Source of the DNA: an uncultured Pontibacter sp.
Lineage (GTDB): Bacteria; Bacteroidota; Bacteroidia; Cytophagales; Hymenobacteraceae
Assembly (NCBI RefSeq): GCF_947495565.1
Contig: NZ_CANLZM010000013.1
Span: 110,075 to 174,074, forward strand
Length of the DNA stretch: 64,000 bases
Reading direction: 5' to 3'
A model generated the notes under the pieces. It searched no databases. It was not told where the DNA came from and saw nothing but the letters and a program-made list of their open reading frames with translations. The translations under genes were made by a program, and so were the position numbers. Shown piece by piece: positions 38,752-47,077 of this stretch; position 1 is the first letter of the stretch; each line of letters opens with the position of its first letter.

Positions 38752-40611
38752 ATGAACAAAATCAGATTTGAAGAGCTTCCGCTTTCGCCGGAAGTACAGC
38801 GTGCTATCGCTGACATGGGTTTCGAAGAAGCCTCTCCCATCCAAACAGAAGCAATCCCGGTTGTTTTAGCAGGAAAAGACATCATCGGCCAGGCACAGAC
38901 AGGCACTGGCAAAACCGCCGCTTTCGGCATCCCTACCATCGAATCCATTGACACCAACAACCGAAGCGTACAGGCTCTTATCCTGTGCCCTACGCGTGAG
39001 TTGGCCATTCAGGTATCCGGTGAGATTCAGAAACTGGCAAAGTATAAGCAAGGCATCAGCGTGGTGCCTATTTACGGTGGCCAGAGCTATGACCGCCAGC
39101 TGCGCGCCCTTAAGCAGGGTGTTCAGATCGTGATCGGTACGCCAGGCCGTGTTATGGACCACATCAACCGCGGCACTCTTGTGCTTGACGGGGTGAGAAA
39201 AATCATACTTGACGAAGCGGACGAAATGCTGGATATGGGCTTCCGTGAAGACATTGAGTATGTGCTGGAGCGTATCCCGGAAGATCGCCAGACGATCTTC
39301 TTCTCGGCTACCATGTCTAAGCCGATCATGGAAATGACGAAGCGTTACCAGACTGATCCGGTACTGGTTAAAGTAGTGCACCAGGAACTGACGGTAACAA
39401 ACATCGACCAGGCTTACTTTGAAGTACGTAACAGCGCGAAGCAGGAAGTTCTTTCCCGCCTGTTGGATATGTATAACATGAAGTCGGTTATCATCTTCTG
39501 CAACACCAAGCGTATGGTGGATGACCTGGTGACCGGCCTGCAGGCACGCGGTTACTTCTCTGATGCCCTGCATGGAGACCTTAACCAGAACCAGCGCTCA
39601 GCTGTAATGAATAAATTCCGTAATGGCACGCTGGAAATACTGGTAGCGACAGACGTTGCTGCCCGTGGACTGGACGTTGACAATGTGGAAGCCGTATTTA
39701 ACTACGATTTGCCGCAGGACGAAGAGTCTTACGTACACCGCATCGGCCGTACAGGTCGTGCCGGTAAATCAGGTAAGGCATTCTCTTTCGTGGGTGGCCG
39801 TTCAGACGGTTACAAGCTGAAGGATATCATGCGCTACACAAAAGCCAAGATTGTTTTGCAGCAGGTTCCGTCGCTGGAAGATGTGAACGAGATACGCACT
39901 AATATTTTCTTTGATAAAGTGAAGGAAGTGCTTGAAAAAGGGCACCTGGCAAAGCATGTTGCACGCATTGAGCGTTTCGTAAACGAAACAGACGGATATA
40001 CTCCGCTCGACCTGGCTGCGGCGCTTCTAAAAATGAACCTGAAGGAGCAGAAAGTTAAGGAAAAAGGCGCTGAAGCCGAAAAAGGCCTAAGCGCTGCTAA
40101 AGAAGGTATGGATCGCTTGTTCATCACCATCGGTAAGAAAGACCGCGTACACCCACGCGACCTGATTGACCTGTTAGCGCAGAATTCCAGCATTCCGGAA
40201 GGTCGTGTAGGCGATATCGACTTGTACGATAAGTTTAGCTTTGTAGAAGTGCCTACAGAGTATACTGCAGAGATTGTAGAGAGCATTGGACGCGTGGAAT
40301 ATGATGGCCGTATGGTTGTTGTGGAGAAATCGCAGAAGAAAGGCTCAGGCCCGAAAGAAGGCGGTGAGGACTTCGGTTTTGGCGGCGGCGGCGACCGAGA
40401 CAGAGACCGTGGCGGCCGTAGAGGCGGCGGTGGTTTCCGTGGCGACCGTGATGGCGGAGGCTTCCGTGGCGGTGATCGTGATCGTGGCGGTGACCGTGGC
40501 GGGTTCCGTGGCGGCGACAGACGCGGCGGCGGTGACCGTGACCGTGGTGGAGACCGTGGCGGTGATAGAAGAAGCGGCGGCGGCGGAGGTTTCCGTAAGA
40601 AAAGATTCTAA
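38752..40611 (+). CDS. DEAD-box RNA helicase with Gly/Arg/Asp-rich tail (DeaD/CsdA-like)
   Basis: A 619-residue RNA helicase. The Q motif region is FEEASPIQTEAIP, motif I AQTGTGKTAAF, motif II LDEADEMLDMGF, motif III FFSATMS, and motif VI YVHRIGRTGRAGKSG. After the helicase core (about 1-370), residues about 455-535 form a DbpA-type RNA-binding domain (FITIGKKDRVHPRDLIDLLAQ). Residues 545-615 are a low-complexity tail of GGDRDRGG and FRGG repeats ending RKKRF, which binds RNA non-specifically. Such helicases remodel structured RNA and aid ribosome assembly in the cold; the 140-base leader fits cold-shock type control, by analogy only. Single gene, followed by a terminator. Confidence 0.95.
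   Translation: MNKIRFEELPLSPEVQRAIADMGFEEASPIQTEAIPVVLAGKDIIGQAQTGTGKTAAFGIPTIESIDTNNRSVQALILCPTRELAIQVSGEIQKLAKYKQGISVVPIYGGQSYDRQLRALKQGVQIVIGTPGRVMDHINRGTLVLDGVRKIILDEADEMLDMGFREDIEYVLERIPEDRQTIFFSATMSKPIMEMTKRYQTDPVLVKVVHQELTVTNIDQAYFEVRNSAKQEVLSRLLDMYNMKSVIIFCNTKRMVDDLVTGLQARGYFSDALHGDLNQNQRSAVMNKFRNGTLEILVATDVAARGLDVDNVEAVFNYDLPQDEESYVHRIGRTGRAGKSGKAFSFVGGRSDGYKLKDIMRYTKAKIVLQQVPSLEDVNEIRTNIFFDKVKEVLEKGHLAKHVARIERFVNETDGYTPLDLAAALLKMNLKEQKVKEKGAEAEKGLSAAKEGMDRLFITIGKKDRVHPRDLIDLLAQNSSIPEGRVGDIDLYDKFSFVEVPTEYTAEIVESIGRVEYDGRMVVVEKSQKKGSGPKEGGEDFGFGGGGDRDRDRGGRRGGGGFRGDRDGGGFRGGDRDRGGDRGGFRGGDRRGGGDRDRGGDRGGDRRSGGGGGFRKKRF
40379..40602 (+). repeat. Degenerate GGN-CGN-GAY coding repeat
   Basis: The DNA for the Gly/Arg/Asp tail consists of irregular repeats around GGCGGTGACCGT and GGCTTCCGTGGC. 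It is GC-rich relative to the region and gives long open frames on other strands that are not genes. Confidence 0.85.
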
Positions 40612-40699
40612 TCTTCTGAAAATCTGTAACATTACGTCTTATCGCACGTATAAATAAATGTAATCAGCGCAAGAAGTGTTAAAACTTCCGAGCTTGAAG

Positions 40700-40729
40700 A
40701 AAAGGCCGACTTGAAACGTCGGCCTTTTT
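40700..40729 (+). terminator. Terminator of the DEAD-box gene
   Basis: An 11-bp perfect stem (AAAAGGCCGAC, 40700-40710, with GTCGGCCTTTT, 40718-40728) and a T-run, about 90 bases past the stop. Confidence 0.88.
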
Positions 40730-40779
40730 GATTAAAAATATTTCACAATAGCATAACCTAATGTTTACTCTTGCGTTAA

Positions 40780-40876
40780 TAGAGTATCATAAAAAGGTTG
40801 GAAGATTAAGCTAACTGTTTACGCAGTTAGATATGACAGGGGTAACATCAGACGGATGTTACCCCTGTTGTTTTTT
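40780..40876 (+). ncRNA. Candidate small RNA ending in a strong terminator
   Basis: Between the DEAD-box terminator and the convergent gene at 40893 lies a stretch with two hairpins: CTAACTG (40811-40817) with CAGTTAG (40824-40830), then a 14-bp perfect stem (40836-40849 with 40855-40868, core AGGGGTAACATC) followed by TGTTTTTT. The T-run gives it plus-strand polarity, but no plus-strand gene feeds it because the DEAD-box transcript should already have ended. A near-consensus -7 box TACTCTTG lies at 40766-40773. The second hairpin may instead simply terminate the minus-strand gene. Boundaries are estimates. Confidence 0.3.
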
Positions 40877-40892
40877 AGACGTAATTATTCAC

Positions 40893-41675
40893 TTAAACTT
40901 TAATATCATACTTTATTTCTTTTATCCCGGCCCTGAAATATTCATAATCCACTCCATCTGCTAAGTGCCAGGCTGCTCGTAATACGGTGGGTATTCTTAA
41001 ACCGCCCATTTCTCTGTACCTGTCATAGTAGGCCGACCATGGCAGCTTTTGAGCTTCTTTATTGGTAGCAGCATAATACCGATCGTTGGTTCTAAACTGA
41101 TATATTTGGTAATACTTATCGAAGTAAAATTTACCACTTACCGTCTTTCCTGCGTCTTTTATACTTGCTGTCATACAATCGGGTGCCGATTGCTGCAAAC
41201 TTAAAGTAGACTGTGTGAAGACAGCAGGCAGCAGCACCGCCTCGGCTAGAAACGTTACAAGAGCTGACAAGTCTATTTCTCTTCCTTTTGCCTCATTTAT
41301 TGTTAAGCCGGCTAACTTTATCAGCATATTACCTTTACCATGCTGGTATTTATCTCTGGCTCCGAAAGGCACAAAACCATATAGCTCGGTGTGCATAAAG
41401 GCAATTCGGGTAGGGGGAGAAAATGAATTAAACTGTTCGCAGGAAAGGCTAAGCCACTGTTTGTTTGGTTTTAATCTGATGCCCGCATGCTCGAACAAAA
41501 TATAAATGTTATGGAATTTAAGTTTGCCAATGTATCCACAGTTTACCATATACTGAGTAAGTACAGCAGGCTTATTCCTAAATTCATCCAGTGAAAAAGA
41601 TTCCTGTTGATTGAATTTATTACCAGATGATAAAGCATCCTGTTGCTCATTTAGAAATAGCGTCTTAAGGAACAT
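40893..41675 (-). CDS. Hypothetical protein, possibly DUF6544-like
   Basis: A 260-residue protein with no signal peptide or clear membrane helix. It has alternating beta-rich segments, for example FMHTELYGFVPFGARDKYQHGKGNMLIKLAGLTINEAKGREID, FLAEAVLLPAVF, SGKFYFDKYYQIYQFRTNDRYY and GLRIPTVLRAAWHLADGVDYEYFRAGIKEIKYDI. The AEAVLLPA(V/F) segment and the end WHLxDGxxxYFRxxIxxIxYD recall a family that I remember as DUF6544; I cannot confirm it. GC content is visibly lower (about 42% in the lines I counted) than in its neighbours, so it may be a more recent arrival. Function unknown. Confidence 0.72.
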   Translation of the reverse strand: MFLKTLFLNEQQDALSSGNKFNQQESFSLDEFRNKPAVLTQYMVNCGYIGKLKFHNIYILFEHAGIRLKPNKQWLSLSCEQFNSFSPPTRIAFMHTELYGFVPFGARDKYQHGKGNMLIKLAGLTINEAKGREIDLSALVTFLAEAVLLPAVFTQSTLSLQQSAPDCMTASIKDAGKTVSGKFYFDKYYQIYQFRTNDRYYAATNKEAQKLPWSAYYDRYREMGGLRIPTVLRAAWHLADGVDYEYFRAGIKEIKYDIKV

Positions 41676-41729
41676 AGGCTGAAGTGTATTATACTTTTAT
41701 TACGCTTTTCTGTAACAGAAGGGCATAAA

Positions 41730-41756
41730 AAAAGGAGCTTCGTAAAAGCTCCTTTT
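41730..41756 (-). terminator. Terminator after the DUF2383 gene
   Basis: An 11-bp perfect stem (AAAAGGAGCTT with AAGCTCCTTTT) around a 5-base loop, 18 bases past the stop of the DUF2383 gene. Confidence 0.85.
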
Positions 41757-41773
41757 GGTGATTTCTGGGTAAT

Positions 41774-42223
41774 CTATCCTTTTGCGTTATCGCGCAAAGT
41801 GCGGATGTGGTCGTGTGCATGCTTTACGTCCTGGTACTGCTGCTCCACAATCTGCTTCAGCTCGGAAGGGAGGTTCTTTTCAAGTGCTTCCTTATAGGCC
41901 TTCACAGCGTAGTCTTCGCCGCGCTCACACTCTTCGAGTACACGCACTCTGTCTCTGGATGTAAGCGCTGATTTAAGGTCAATCCAGGCGCGGTGCATAG
42001 TGCCTTCAATAGAGCTGGACTCATCATCCGTATGTCCCATTTTGTGCAGGTGGTCCTGCAGCTCCGTAATCATACTATCGCGCTGCACCGCATACTTACG
42101 GAACAGATCCTTAAGGTCTTTATCTTCAACATCTTCTGAGGCTGTTTTATAACCTTTGGCGCCATCTTTACAACGCTCAATCAGATGGTGCACAGTAGAC
42201 TGTACTTCTTTATTAATTTCCAT
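41774..42223 (-). CDS. PA2169/DUF2383 family four-helix-bundle protein
   Basis: A 149-residue, all-helical ferritin-like protein. NKEVQSTVHHLIERCKDGAKGYKTASEDV, LFRKYAVQRDSMITELQDHLHKMG, HRAWIDLKSALTSRDRVRVLEECERGEDYAVKAYKEAL and IVEQQYQDVKHAHDHIRTLRD are the four helices. The Glu and His residues at the ends of helices could bind metal as in rubrerythrin relatives, although catalytic activity is not established. Often found in stress-related contexts. Single gene. Confidence 0.93.
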   Translation of the reverse strand: MEINKEVQSTVHHLIERCKDGAKGYKTASEDVEDKDLKDLFRKYAVQRDSMITELQDHLHKMGHTDDESSSIEGTMHRAWIDLKSALTSRDRVRVLEECERGEDYAVKAYKEALEKNLPSELKQIVEQQYQDVKHAHDHIRTLRDNAKG

Positions 42224-42303
42224 AGTTTTATCAGTTTTGATCTAATATGCATTTTTACTGATATGGATGAAGTTTTGTTGCCGGTTTAGCTAAAACAGCC
42301 AAT

Positions 42304-43527
42304 CTAAACCATTGCTTTACCTGCCAGATAACCTGTTGTCCAGGCGGCCTGGAAATTAAAACCGCCCGTAATACCGTCGATATCCAATACTTCGCCTGCA
42401 AAGTATAAACCCGGCTGCAGTCGGCTCTCCATCGTTTTCATGTTTACCTGGCTGAGATCTACACCGCCGCATGTTACAAACTCTTCTTTAAAAGTAGTTT
42501 TGCCGTTAACCGACACCGGCATGCGTAACAGCGCTTCTACCAGTTTATTTGTATTTTTTGCTGGCAATTCTGCCCATTTCACCTGATCCGGCACTTCGGC
42601 TATACTTGTCAGGCCTTGCCAGAGGCGTTGCGGCAAACCGAAAAGCGGGTTTGTAGCTACCGTTTTCTTAGGGTGCGCCTGGCGGTACTGTTGCAGCTGC
42701 TCCCGCAGGCTTTCTTCTGTCTGTTCCGGCAGCCATTGTATCAGGGCTGTAAATGCATACTTCTGGTCGTAAAAGTGGCGGGCGCCCCAGGCAGATAATT
42801 TTAAAACCGCAGGACCTGAATATCCCCAATGGGTAATCAGCAAAGGGCCTTCGTACTCCAGCTTTTGCCCGGCAATACGCACCCGCGCGTGCGACACCGC
42901 CACCCCTTGCAGTTCTTTTAAAGGCGAAGAAGGCACATTAAAGGTAAACAATGACGGAACTGGCTCCTGGATAGTATGGCCCAACTGCCGAAGCCACTCA
43001 TAGCTATGGCTTTTCGAATTACCCCCAGTGCTTACCAGTACACTGTTAGCTTTTATACTTTCGCCGTTGCTCAGCTTCAGTATAAAGTATGGCTGCTCCG
43101 CCTCTTTAGCAGATTTTATACTTTCCACTGCAGCACCGGTTTTAATCTGTACACCAAACTTTCGCGCTTGCTGCAACAGGCAGTCTATAATGGTTTGAGA
43201 ATTGTCGGTGACCGGAAACATTCTGCCGTCTGCTTCTGCCTTTAGCTTTACGCCATGCTTTTCGAACCATGTCACCGTCTCGCGTGCACCAAAAACTTTA
43301 AAAGCCTCTTTTAGCTGCTTGCCTCCGCGCGGGTAAAACTGCGACAGGAGACTCGGTGTAAAGCAGTGATGGGTAACGTTGCAGCGCCCTCCGCCCGAAA
43401 CACCAACTTTAGAAAGCAGCTTTCCTGTTTTCTCCAGCAGCAGCACATCTGCCTCTGGGTTCGCCTCAGCACAAGTTATCGCTCCGAAAAATCCTGCGGC
43501 TCCGCCACCAATTACAACTACCTGCAT
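42304..43527 (-). CDS. BaiN/HI0933-type NAD(P)/FAD-dependent oxidoreductase
   Basis: A 407-residue flavoprotein. The FAD-binding N terminus is VVVIGGGAAGFFGAITCAEA, followed by the family signature LLSKVGVSGGGRCNVTHHC. It ends in the conserved VDLSQVNMKTMESRLQPGLYFAGEVLDIDGITGGFNFQAAWTTGYLAG. This is the YhiN/BaiN group, whose members reduce small organic substrates; the physiological role is unclear here. Single gene, next to the YeeZ-like gene on the same strand (88 bases). Confidence 0.93.
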   Translation of the reverse strand: MQVVVIGGGAAGFFGAITCAEANPEADVLLLEKTGKLLSKVGVSGGGRCNVTHHCFTPSLLSQFYPRGGKQLKEAFKVFGARETVTWFEKHGVKLKAEADGRMFPVTDNSQTIIDCLLQQARKFGVQIKTGAAVESIKSAKEAEQPYFILKLSNGESIKANSVLVSTGGNSKSHSYEWLRQLGHTIQEPVPSLFTFNVPSSPLKELQGVAVSHARVRIAGQKLEYEGPLLITHWGYSGPAVLKLSAWGARHFYDQKYAFTALIQWLPEQTEESLREQLQQYRQAHPKKTVATNPLFGLPQRLWQGLTSIAEVPDQVKWAELPAKNTNKLVEALLRMPVSVNGKTTFKEEFVTCGGVDLSQVNMKTMESRLQPGLYFAGEVLDIDGITGGFNFQAAWTTGYLAGKAMV

Positions 43528-43615
43528 GCTGTTTTTATTTTATAGTTCGGTTGATGCTTTCTGAGTCCTTATATACTTTGGACTTTCCACTGAAATTGCA
43601 TCGAACACAAAATTA

Positions 43616-44443
43616 CTAAAAGAATGCCATAGGGTCAGGGTAGATAAAGGTATAGGACAGGTCGTCCTTCAATTTTTGGCTGTTGATGAGCTTAAACTGT
43701 GTCTTCTCCATATCAGAAAATTCGGGCGGAGTAAGGCCCAAGGCCTGGGCGGAGGAAGTATAAAACTCGCGGCGCAACGGATGCATGTCGGCGCAGGCAT
43801 TATATACTTTTCCCCATTTCTGCTGTTCCAGGATGCTGTAAAGTATGTTCAGGCAGTCTTCCAAGTGAATCAGGTTAACAGGGGCATCGCCATTAAGTAC
43901 ATTTTTCTTTCCGGCTAAAAAGCGGCCAGGCTGTCTGTTGCCGCCAACCAGCCCTGAAAACCGTACAACCGTTGTCATCCAATCCTCACGGTCCTGAAAC
44001 AGTTTTTCCGCCTGCAGCAGCATGTTGTTCGGCTCCATCTCTTCGGTAAAGCTGATATCTTCTTCGGTTACAGTACGGTTTAAGTCCTGATAGACAGAAG
44101 TGGAGGAGACAAAAAGTATACGACTGACAGGTGACTGAATAAGCGATTTTAAAAGTAGGTGCATCTGGTGCATGTAAGCCTCCCCGCCATCTGAGCGCAG
44201 GTGCGGAGGAATGTTCAGCACCAATACATCCGTGTCCAGAAAGTCTTGCAGCGCCGCTTTGTCCATTTGCTCGCTGGCCAGGTCGAGCAGGTACGGCTGA
44301 ATATCCTTCATTAGGATTTCCTCTACTTTCTCGGGTGTAGTGGTCGAGCCTTTTACCGTGTAACCGTGCCTCACCAGCCGCTCAGCTAAAGGCATGCCTA
44401 GCCAGCCACAGCCCATGATGCTGATCGTTTGCGTATCCTCCAT
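43616..44443 (-). CDS. YeeZ-like NAD(P)-dependent epimerase/dehydratase family protein
   Basis: A 275-residue Rossmann-fold protein of the atypical SDR type 5 (YeeZ) group. It begins TISIMGCGWLGMPLAERLVRHGYTVKGSTTTPEK (GxGxxG form GCGWLG), and has VLNIPPHLRSDG, ILFVSSTSVYQDLNRTVTEED and RFSGLVGGNRQPGRFLAGKKN, all typical. The usual catalytic Tyr-x-x-x-Lys is absent, as is normal for YeeZ. The role is unknown. Divergent from the CrtD-like gene, with 94 bases between starts. Confidence 0.9.
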   Translation of the reverse strand: MEDTQTISIMGCGWLGMPLAERLVRHGYTVKGSTTTPEKVEEILMKDIQPYLLDLASEQMDKAALQDFLDTDVLVLNIPPHLRSDGGEAYMHQMHLLLKSLIQSPVSRILFVSSTSVYQDLNRTVTEEDISFTEEMEPNNMLLQAEKLFQDREDWMTTVVRFSGLVGGNRQPGRFLAGKKNVLNGDAPVNLIHLEDCLNILYSILEQQKWGKVYNACADMHPLRREFYTSSAQALGLTPPEFSDMEKTQFKLINSQKLKDDLSYTFIYPDPMAFF

Positions 44444-44537
44444 AGTTTATCTTGATAGTATCGTTTTACAACATTACGGGCACCACTCGGTTTAGAATGG
44501 CAACACTTAAATTTTATGTATCACAAAGTAAGCATAA

Positions 44538-45992
44538 ATGAAGTATGATGTGGTAATTATCGGGTCTGGTTTTGGTAGCCTTACTGCCGCAGCTTTGCTG
44601 GCAGAGCGGGGGATGCATATATGCGTGCTGGAGCAGGCAAAATACCCTGGAGGCTGCGCCACCTCCTACAAACGCAAAGGCCACTGGTTTGAGACTGGCG
44701 CTACCACTTTGGTTGGTCTGGATGAGCACATGCCGCTACGTTACTTACTTGATAAGACAGGCATACAGGTGCCTGTGCAAAAGCTGGAGCCACCGATGCA
44801 GGTCATACTTTCGAACGGCCAATTAATCACCCGCTACGGCACGCTGGCGCAGTGGGTGGAGGAGGCGGAACGTGTTTTTGGCAAGTATAAGCAGCGCGAG
44901 TTTTGGGAGCACTGTTACAAAGTGAGTCAGAAGGTATGGCGTATTTCGCTGCAGCAGCTAAGTTTTCCGTTTTCTAACCTGAAAGACCTGCTGCTTTCCG
45001 GAACGCGGGTTACTCCCAGTCAGGTCAAGCTGCTGCCGGGGGCGTTTAGAACCATGGAAGACGTGCTGCGCAAGTATGACCTGCTGCAGCACAAGCCCTT
45101 TGTTGATTTCCTGAACGAGCAGCTCCTGATAACGGCGCAGAACCACGTGCAAGAGGTAAACGAACTTTTTGGCGCCACTGCCCTCTGCTATACTTTGTAC
45201 GGCAATTACTATGTGCCCGGCGGCTTGATTAACCTGGTGAAGCCTGTGGAGCAGTACATTCTGTCCAAAGGATCGGATGTAAAGTATGGGCAGCAAGTAA
45301 TGCAGGTGGAAACATTAGCGGACGGGTATAAAACCAAAACTAAGAAAGCTGAGTTTTACAGCAAATATGTTATTTCTGGCCTTCCTGTAAACAACACGCT
45401 TCAGCTTTTTGATGACAGAAAAATACAGCAGCGCCTGAAGCCGCACATCCTGCCAAGCAATAAATTGAACGGGGCTTTTACCATGTCGCTGGAGCTGCGC
45501 GCCGCAGAGGCAAAACAGGTGCTGCACCATCAGGTGCATGTGCCGGGCGGGCTGCCGGAAATAGGCAGTAAAAGTATATTCATCAGCTTCAGCCATCCGG
45601 AGGACAAGCTAAAATCGCCTGAAGGGCATATAGTGGCAAGTATAAGTACGCATGTGCGGCATCCGCAGCAGCAGTTAATCAACCAAAAAGCTGTTATAGA
45701 AGAGGCTATACTCGATGTGCTGGTGCAAAACGGCCTGATCAGACATGAAAACATCGTCTCTGTAGATTCGGCTACGCCTGGTGCCTGGATTTTCTGGACT
45801 AAGCGTGCGTACGGTGCTGTAGGCGGATACCCGCAGTACCGCAACATAAAGCCCTGGCAAATGAAAGACGCCCGGCTAGACCACCGCGGTGCCTACATTT
45901 GCGGAGACACCGTTTACCCAGGCCAAGGAATACCCGGAGTGTGCCTCAGTGGCATTATAGCCGCAAATAAATTGATTCAGGACCATCAGTAA
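44538..45992 (+). CDS. CrtD/CrtO-type carotenoid desaturase-like flavoprotein
   Basis: A 484-residue FAD-dependent enzyme of the phytoene desaturase superfamily. The dinucleotide motif is YDVVIIGSGFGSLTAAALLAERG, with PGGCATSYKRKGHWFETGATTLVGL downstream; the C terminus has the substrate-side YPGQGIPGVCLSGIIAAN. The arrangement matches C-3',4'-desaturases (CrtD) or carotenoid ketolase-type CrtO; which one cannot be told without alignment. No phytoene synthase or cyclase is nearby; the CrtA-like gene is 32 kb away. ATG start, probably its own promoter in the 94-bp divergent gap. Confidence 0.8.
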   Translation: MKYDVVIIGSGFGSLTAAALLAERGMHICVLEQAKYPGGCATSYKRKGHWFETGATTLVGLDEHMPLRYLLDKTGIQVPVQKLEPPMQVILSNGQLITRYGTLAQWVEEAERVFGKYKQREFWEHCYKVSQKVWRISLQQLSFPFSNLKDLLLSGTRVTPSQVKLLPGAFRTMEDVLRKYDLLQHKPFVDFLNEQLLITAQNHVQEVNELFGATALCYTLYGNYYVPGGLINLVKPVEQYILSKGSDVKYGQQVMQVETLADGYKTKTKKAEFYSKYVISGLPVNNTLQLFDDRKIQQRLKPHILPSNKLNGAFTMSLELRAAEAKQVLHHQVHVPGGLPEIGSKSIFISFSHPEDKLKSPEGHIVASISTHVRHPQQQLINQKAVIEEAILDVLVQNGLIRHENIVSVDSATPGAWIFWTKRAYGAVGGYPQYRNIKPWQMKDARLDHRGAYICGDTVYPGQGIPGVCLSGIIAANKLIQDHQ

Positions 45993-46099
45993 TGTAGTTA
46001 GCATTTTATACTTCTTCATACAGATCACAAGTATAACCTTGTCCTTACAAATCGGAAATTTATTAATGATGCCATAACAGGAGTTGTGCTATAAATAGT

Positions 46100-46107
46100 C
46101 ATATTTG
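46100..46107 (+). promoter_or_regulatory. Near-consensus -7 box before the nuclease gene
   Basis: CATATTTG matches TAnnTTTG except in the first base. Transcription would start near 46111 and leave about 21 bases before the ATG at 46132. Confidence 0.4.
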
Positions 46108-46131
46108 TATATCTATATAACTAAATGTTTT

Positions 46132-47016
46132 ATGCTAAAAAAACTACAAAAGCTCGCTTATCTGTCTATGGTAGGATGGATGCTTGTCTCCTGTTCTAAG
46201 GAATCTGTTACGCCTGATGTCTCAAAAGATTTAGGCGAGCTTAACAAGGTGGAGGATGCCACCGCCACCCGCGATAGCAACTTGGCTATGGGCAACCCGA
46301 GCGGTGCTAACACCAGCTACAGCAATTACTTGGTAAGTAAAACGCAGTACGCCATGTCGTACAACAGCTACCGTGGCACGCCAAACTGGGTTAGCTGGCA
46401 CCTTAGCAGCGCCTGGCTCGGCTCGGCTCCTAGGCAAGACGACTTCAGAGCCGATAATTCTTTGCCAAGCAGCTTTTACAAAGTACAGTCCACGGACTAC
46501 ACCAGCAGTGGCTTTGACCGTGGCCATAACTGCCCGTCTGCAGACCGCACCGGCAGCACCACCGATAATTCGGCAACTTTCCTGATGTCAAACATGATTC
46601 CGCAGGCTCCTAACAACAACCAGAAAACATGGGCAAACCTGGAGAACTACTGCCGCACACTTGTAAGCCAGGGCAACGAGCTTTATGTGGTTATGGGCAG
46701 CTACGGCACGGGCGGAGACGGCTCTAATGGGTATAAAACCACACTGGCAAACGGAAAGGTAACCGTACCGAACCGCATCTGGAAGGTAATTGTGGTTCTC
46801 CCGGTTGGCACAAACGATGCCGCACGCGTAACAACTAGCACCCGCATTATCGCCATCGACACGCCAAACTCTAACTCTGTGAGCAGCAGCTGGGGCAGCT
46901 ACCGCACTACCGTAGATGCTATTGAGGCTAAAATGGGCTATAACCTGTTATCCAATGTTTCCAGCTCGGTGCAAAGCGTTATAGAAGCACGCGTAGACAA
47001 CGGCCCGACTCAATAA
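46132..47016 (+). CDS. DNA/RNA non-specific endonuclease (NucA-type), lipoprotein
   Basis: A 294-residue secreted nuclease. MLKKLQKLAYLSMVGWMLVSC is a lipoprotein signal with lipobox Cys21, so the enzyme is anchored outside the cytoplasm. The beta-beta-alpha-metal active site is plain: DRGHNCPSADR (His132 as general base), followed by FLMSNMIPQAPNNNQKTWANLE with the metal-binding Asn. Members degrade DNA and RNA without sequence preference, as Anabaena NucA and Serratia nuclease do. The ATG at 46132 is chosen because the longer frame opens with TTG inside the probable -7 box. The convergent neighbour, 59 bases away, is a NuiA-type inhibitor, which strongly supports NucA-like activity. Confidence 0.95.
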   Translation: MLKKLQKLAYLSMVGWMLVSCSKESVTPDVSKDLGELNKVEDATATRDSNLAMGNPSGANTSYSNYLVSKTQYAMSYNSYRGTPNWVSWHLSSAWLGSAPRQDDFRADNSLPSSFYKVQSTDYTSSGFDRGHNCPSADRTGSTTDNSATFLMSNMIPQAPNNNQKTWANLENYCRTLVSQGNELYVVMGSYGTGGDGSNGYKTTLANGKVTVPNRIWKVIVVLPVGTNDAARVTTSTRIIAIDTPNSNSVSSSWGSYRTTVDAIEAKMGYNLLSNVSSSVQSVIEARVDNGPTQ

Positions 47017-47037
47017 CTTTATAAGTCATCAAAGAAT

Positions 47038-47077
47038 AGAACGGCCACACTACCTTTATAGTGTGGCCGTTCTTTTT
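47038..47077. terminator. Shared terminator of nuclease and inhibitor
   Basis: A 15-bp perfect stem (47038-47052 with 47059-47073, core ACGGCCACAC) with a 6-base loop and T5, between the convergent nuclease and inhibitor genes. Its T-run touches the inhibitor's stop codon. Confidence 0.9.

Noticed and set aside
38866..39573. 235-codon open frame on the minus strand
   Set aside because: Antisense to the DEAD-box helicase core with all its motifs.
40286..40657. Overlapping Ala/Val/Thr-rich frames on both strands
   Set aside because: By-products of the repetitive Gly/Arg/Asp coding tail of the DEAD-box gene.
41528..41540. DnaA-box-like TGTATCCACA
   Set aside because: Single imperfect match inside a coding gene; no cluster of boxes, no dnaA or dnaN nearby.
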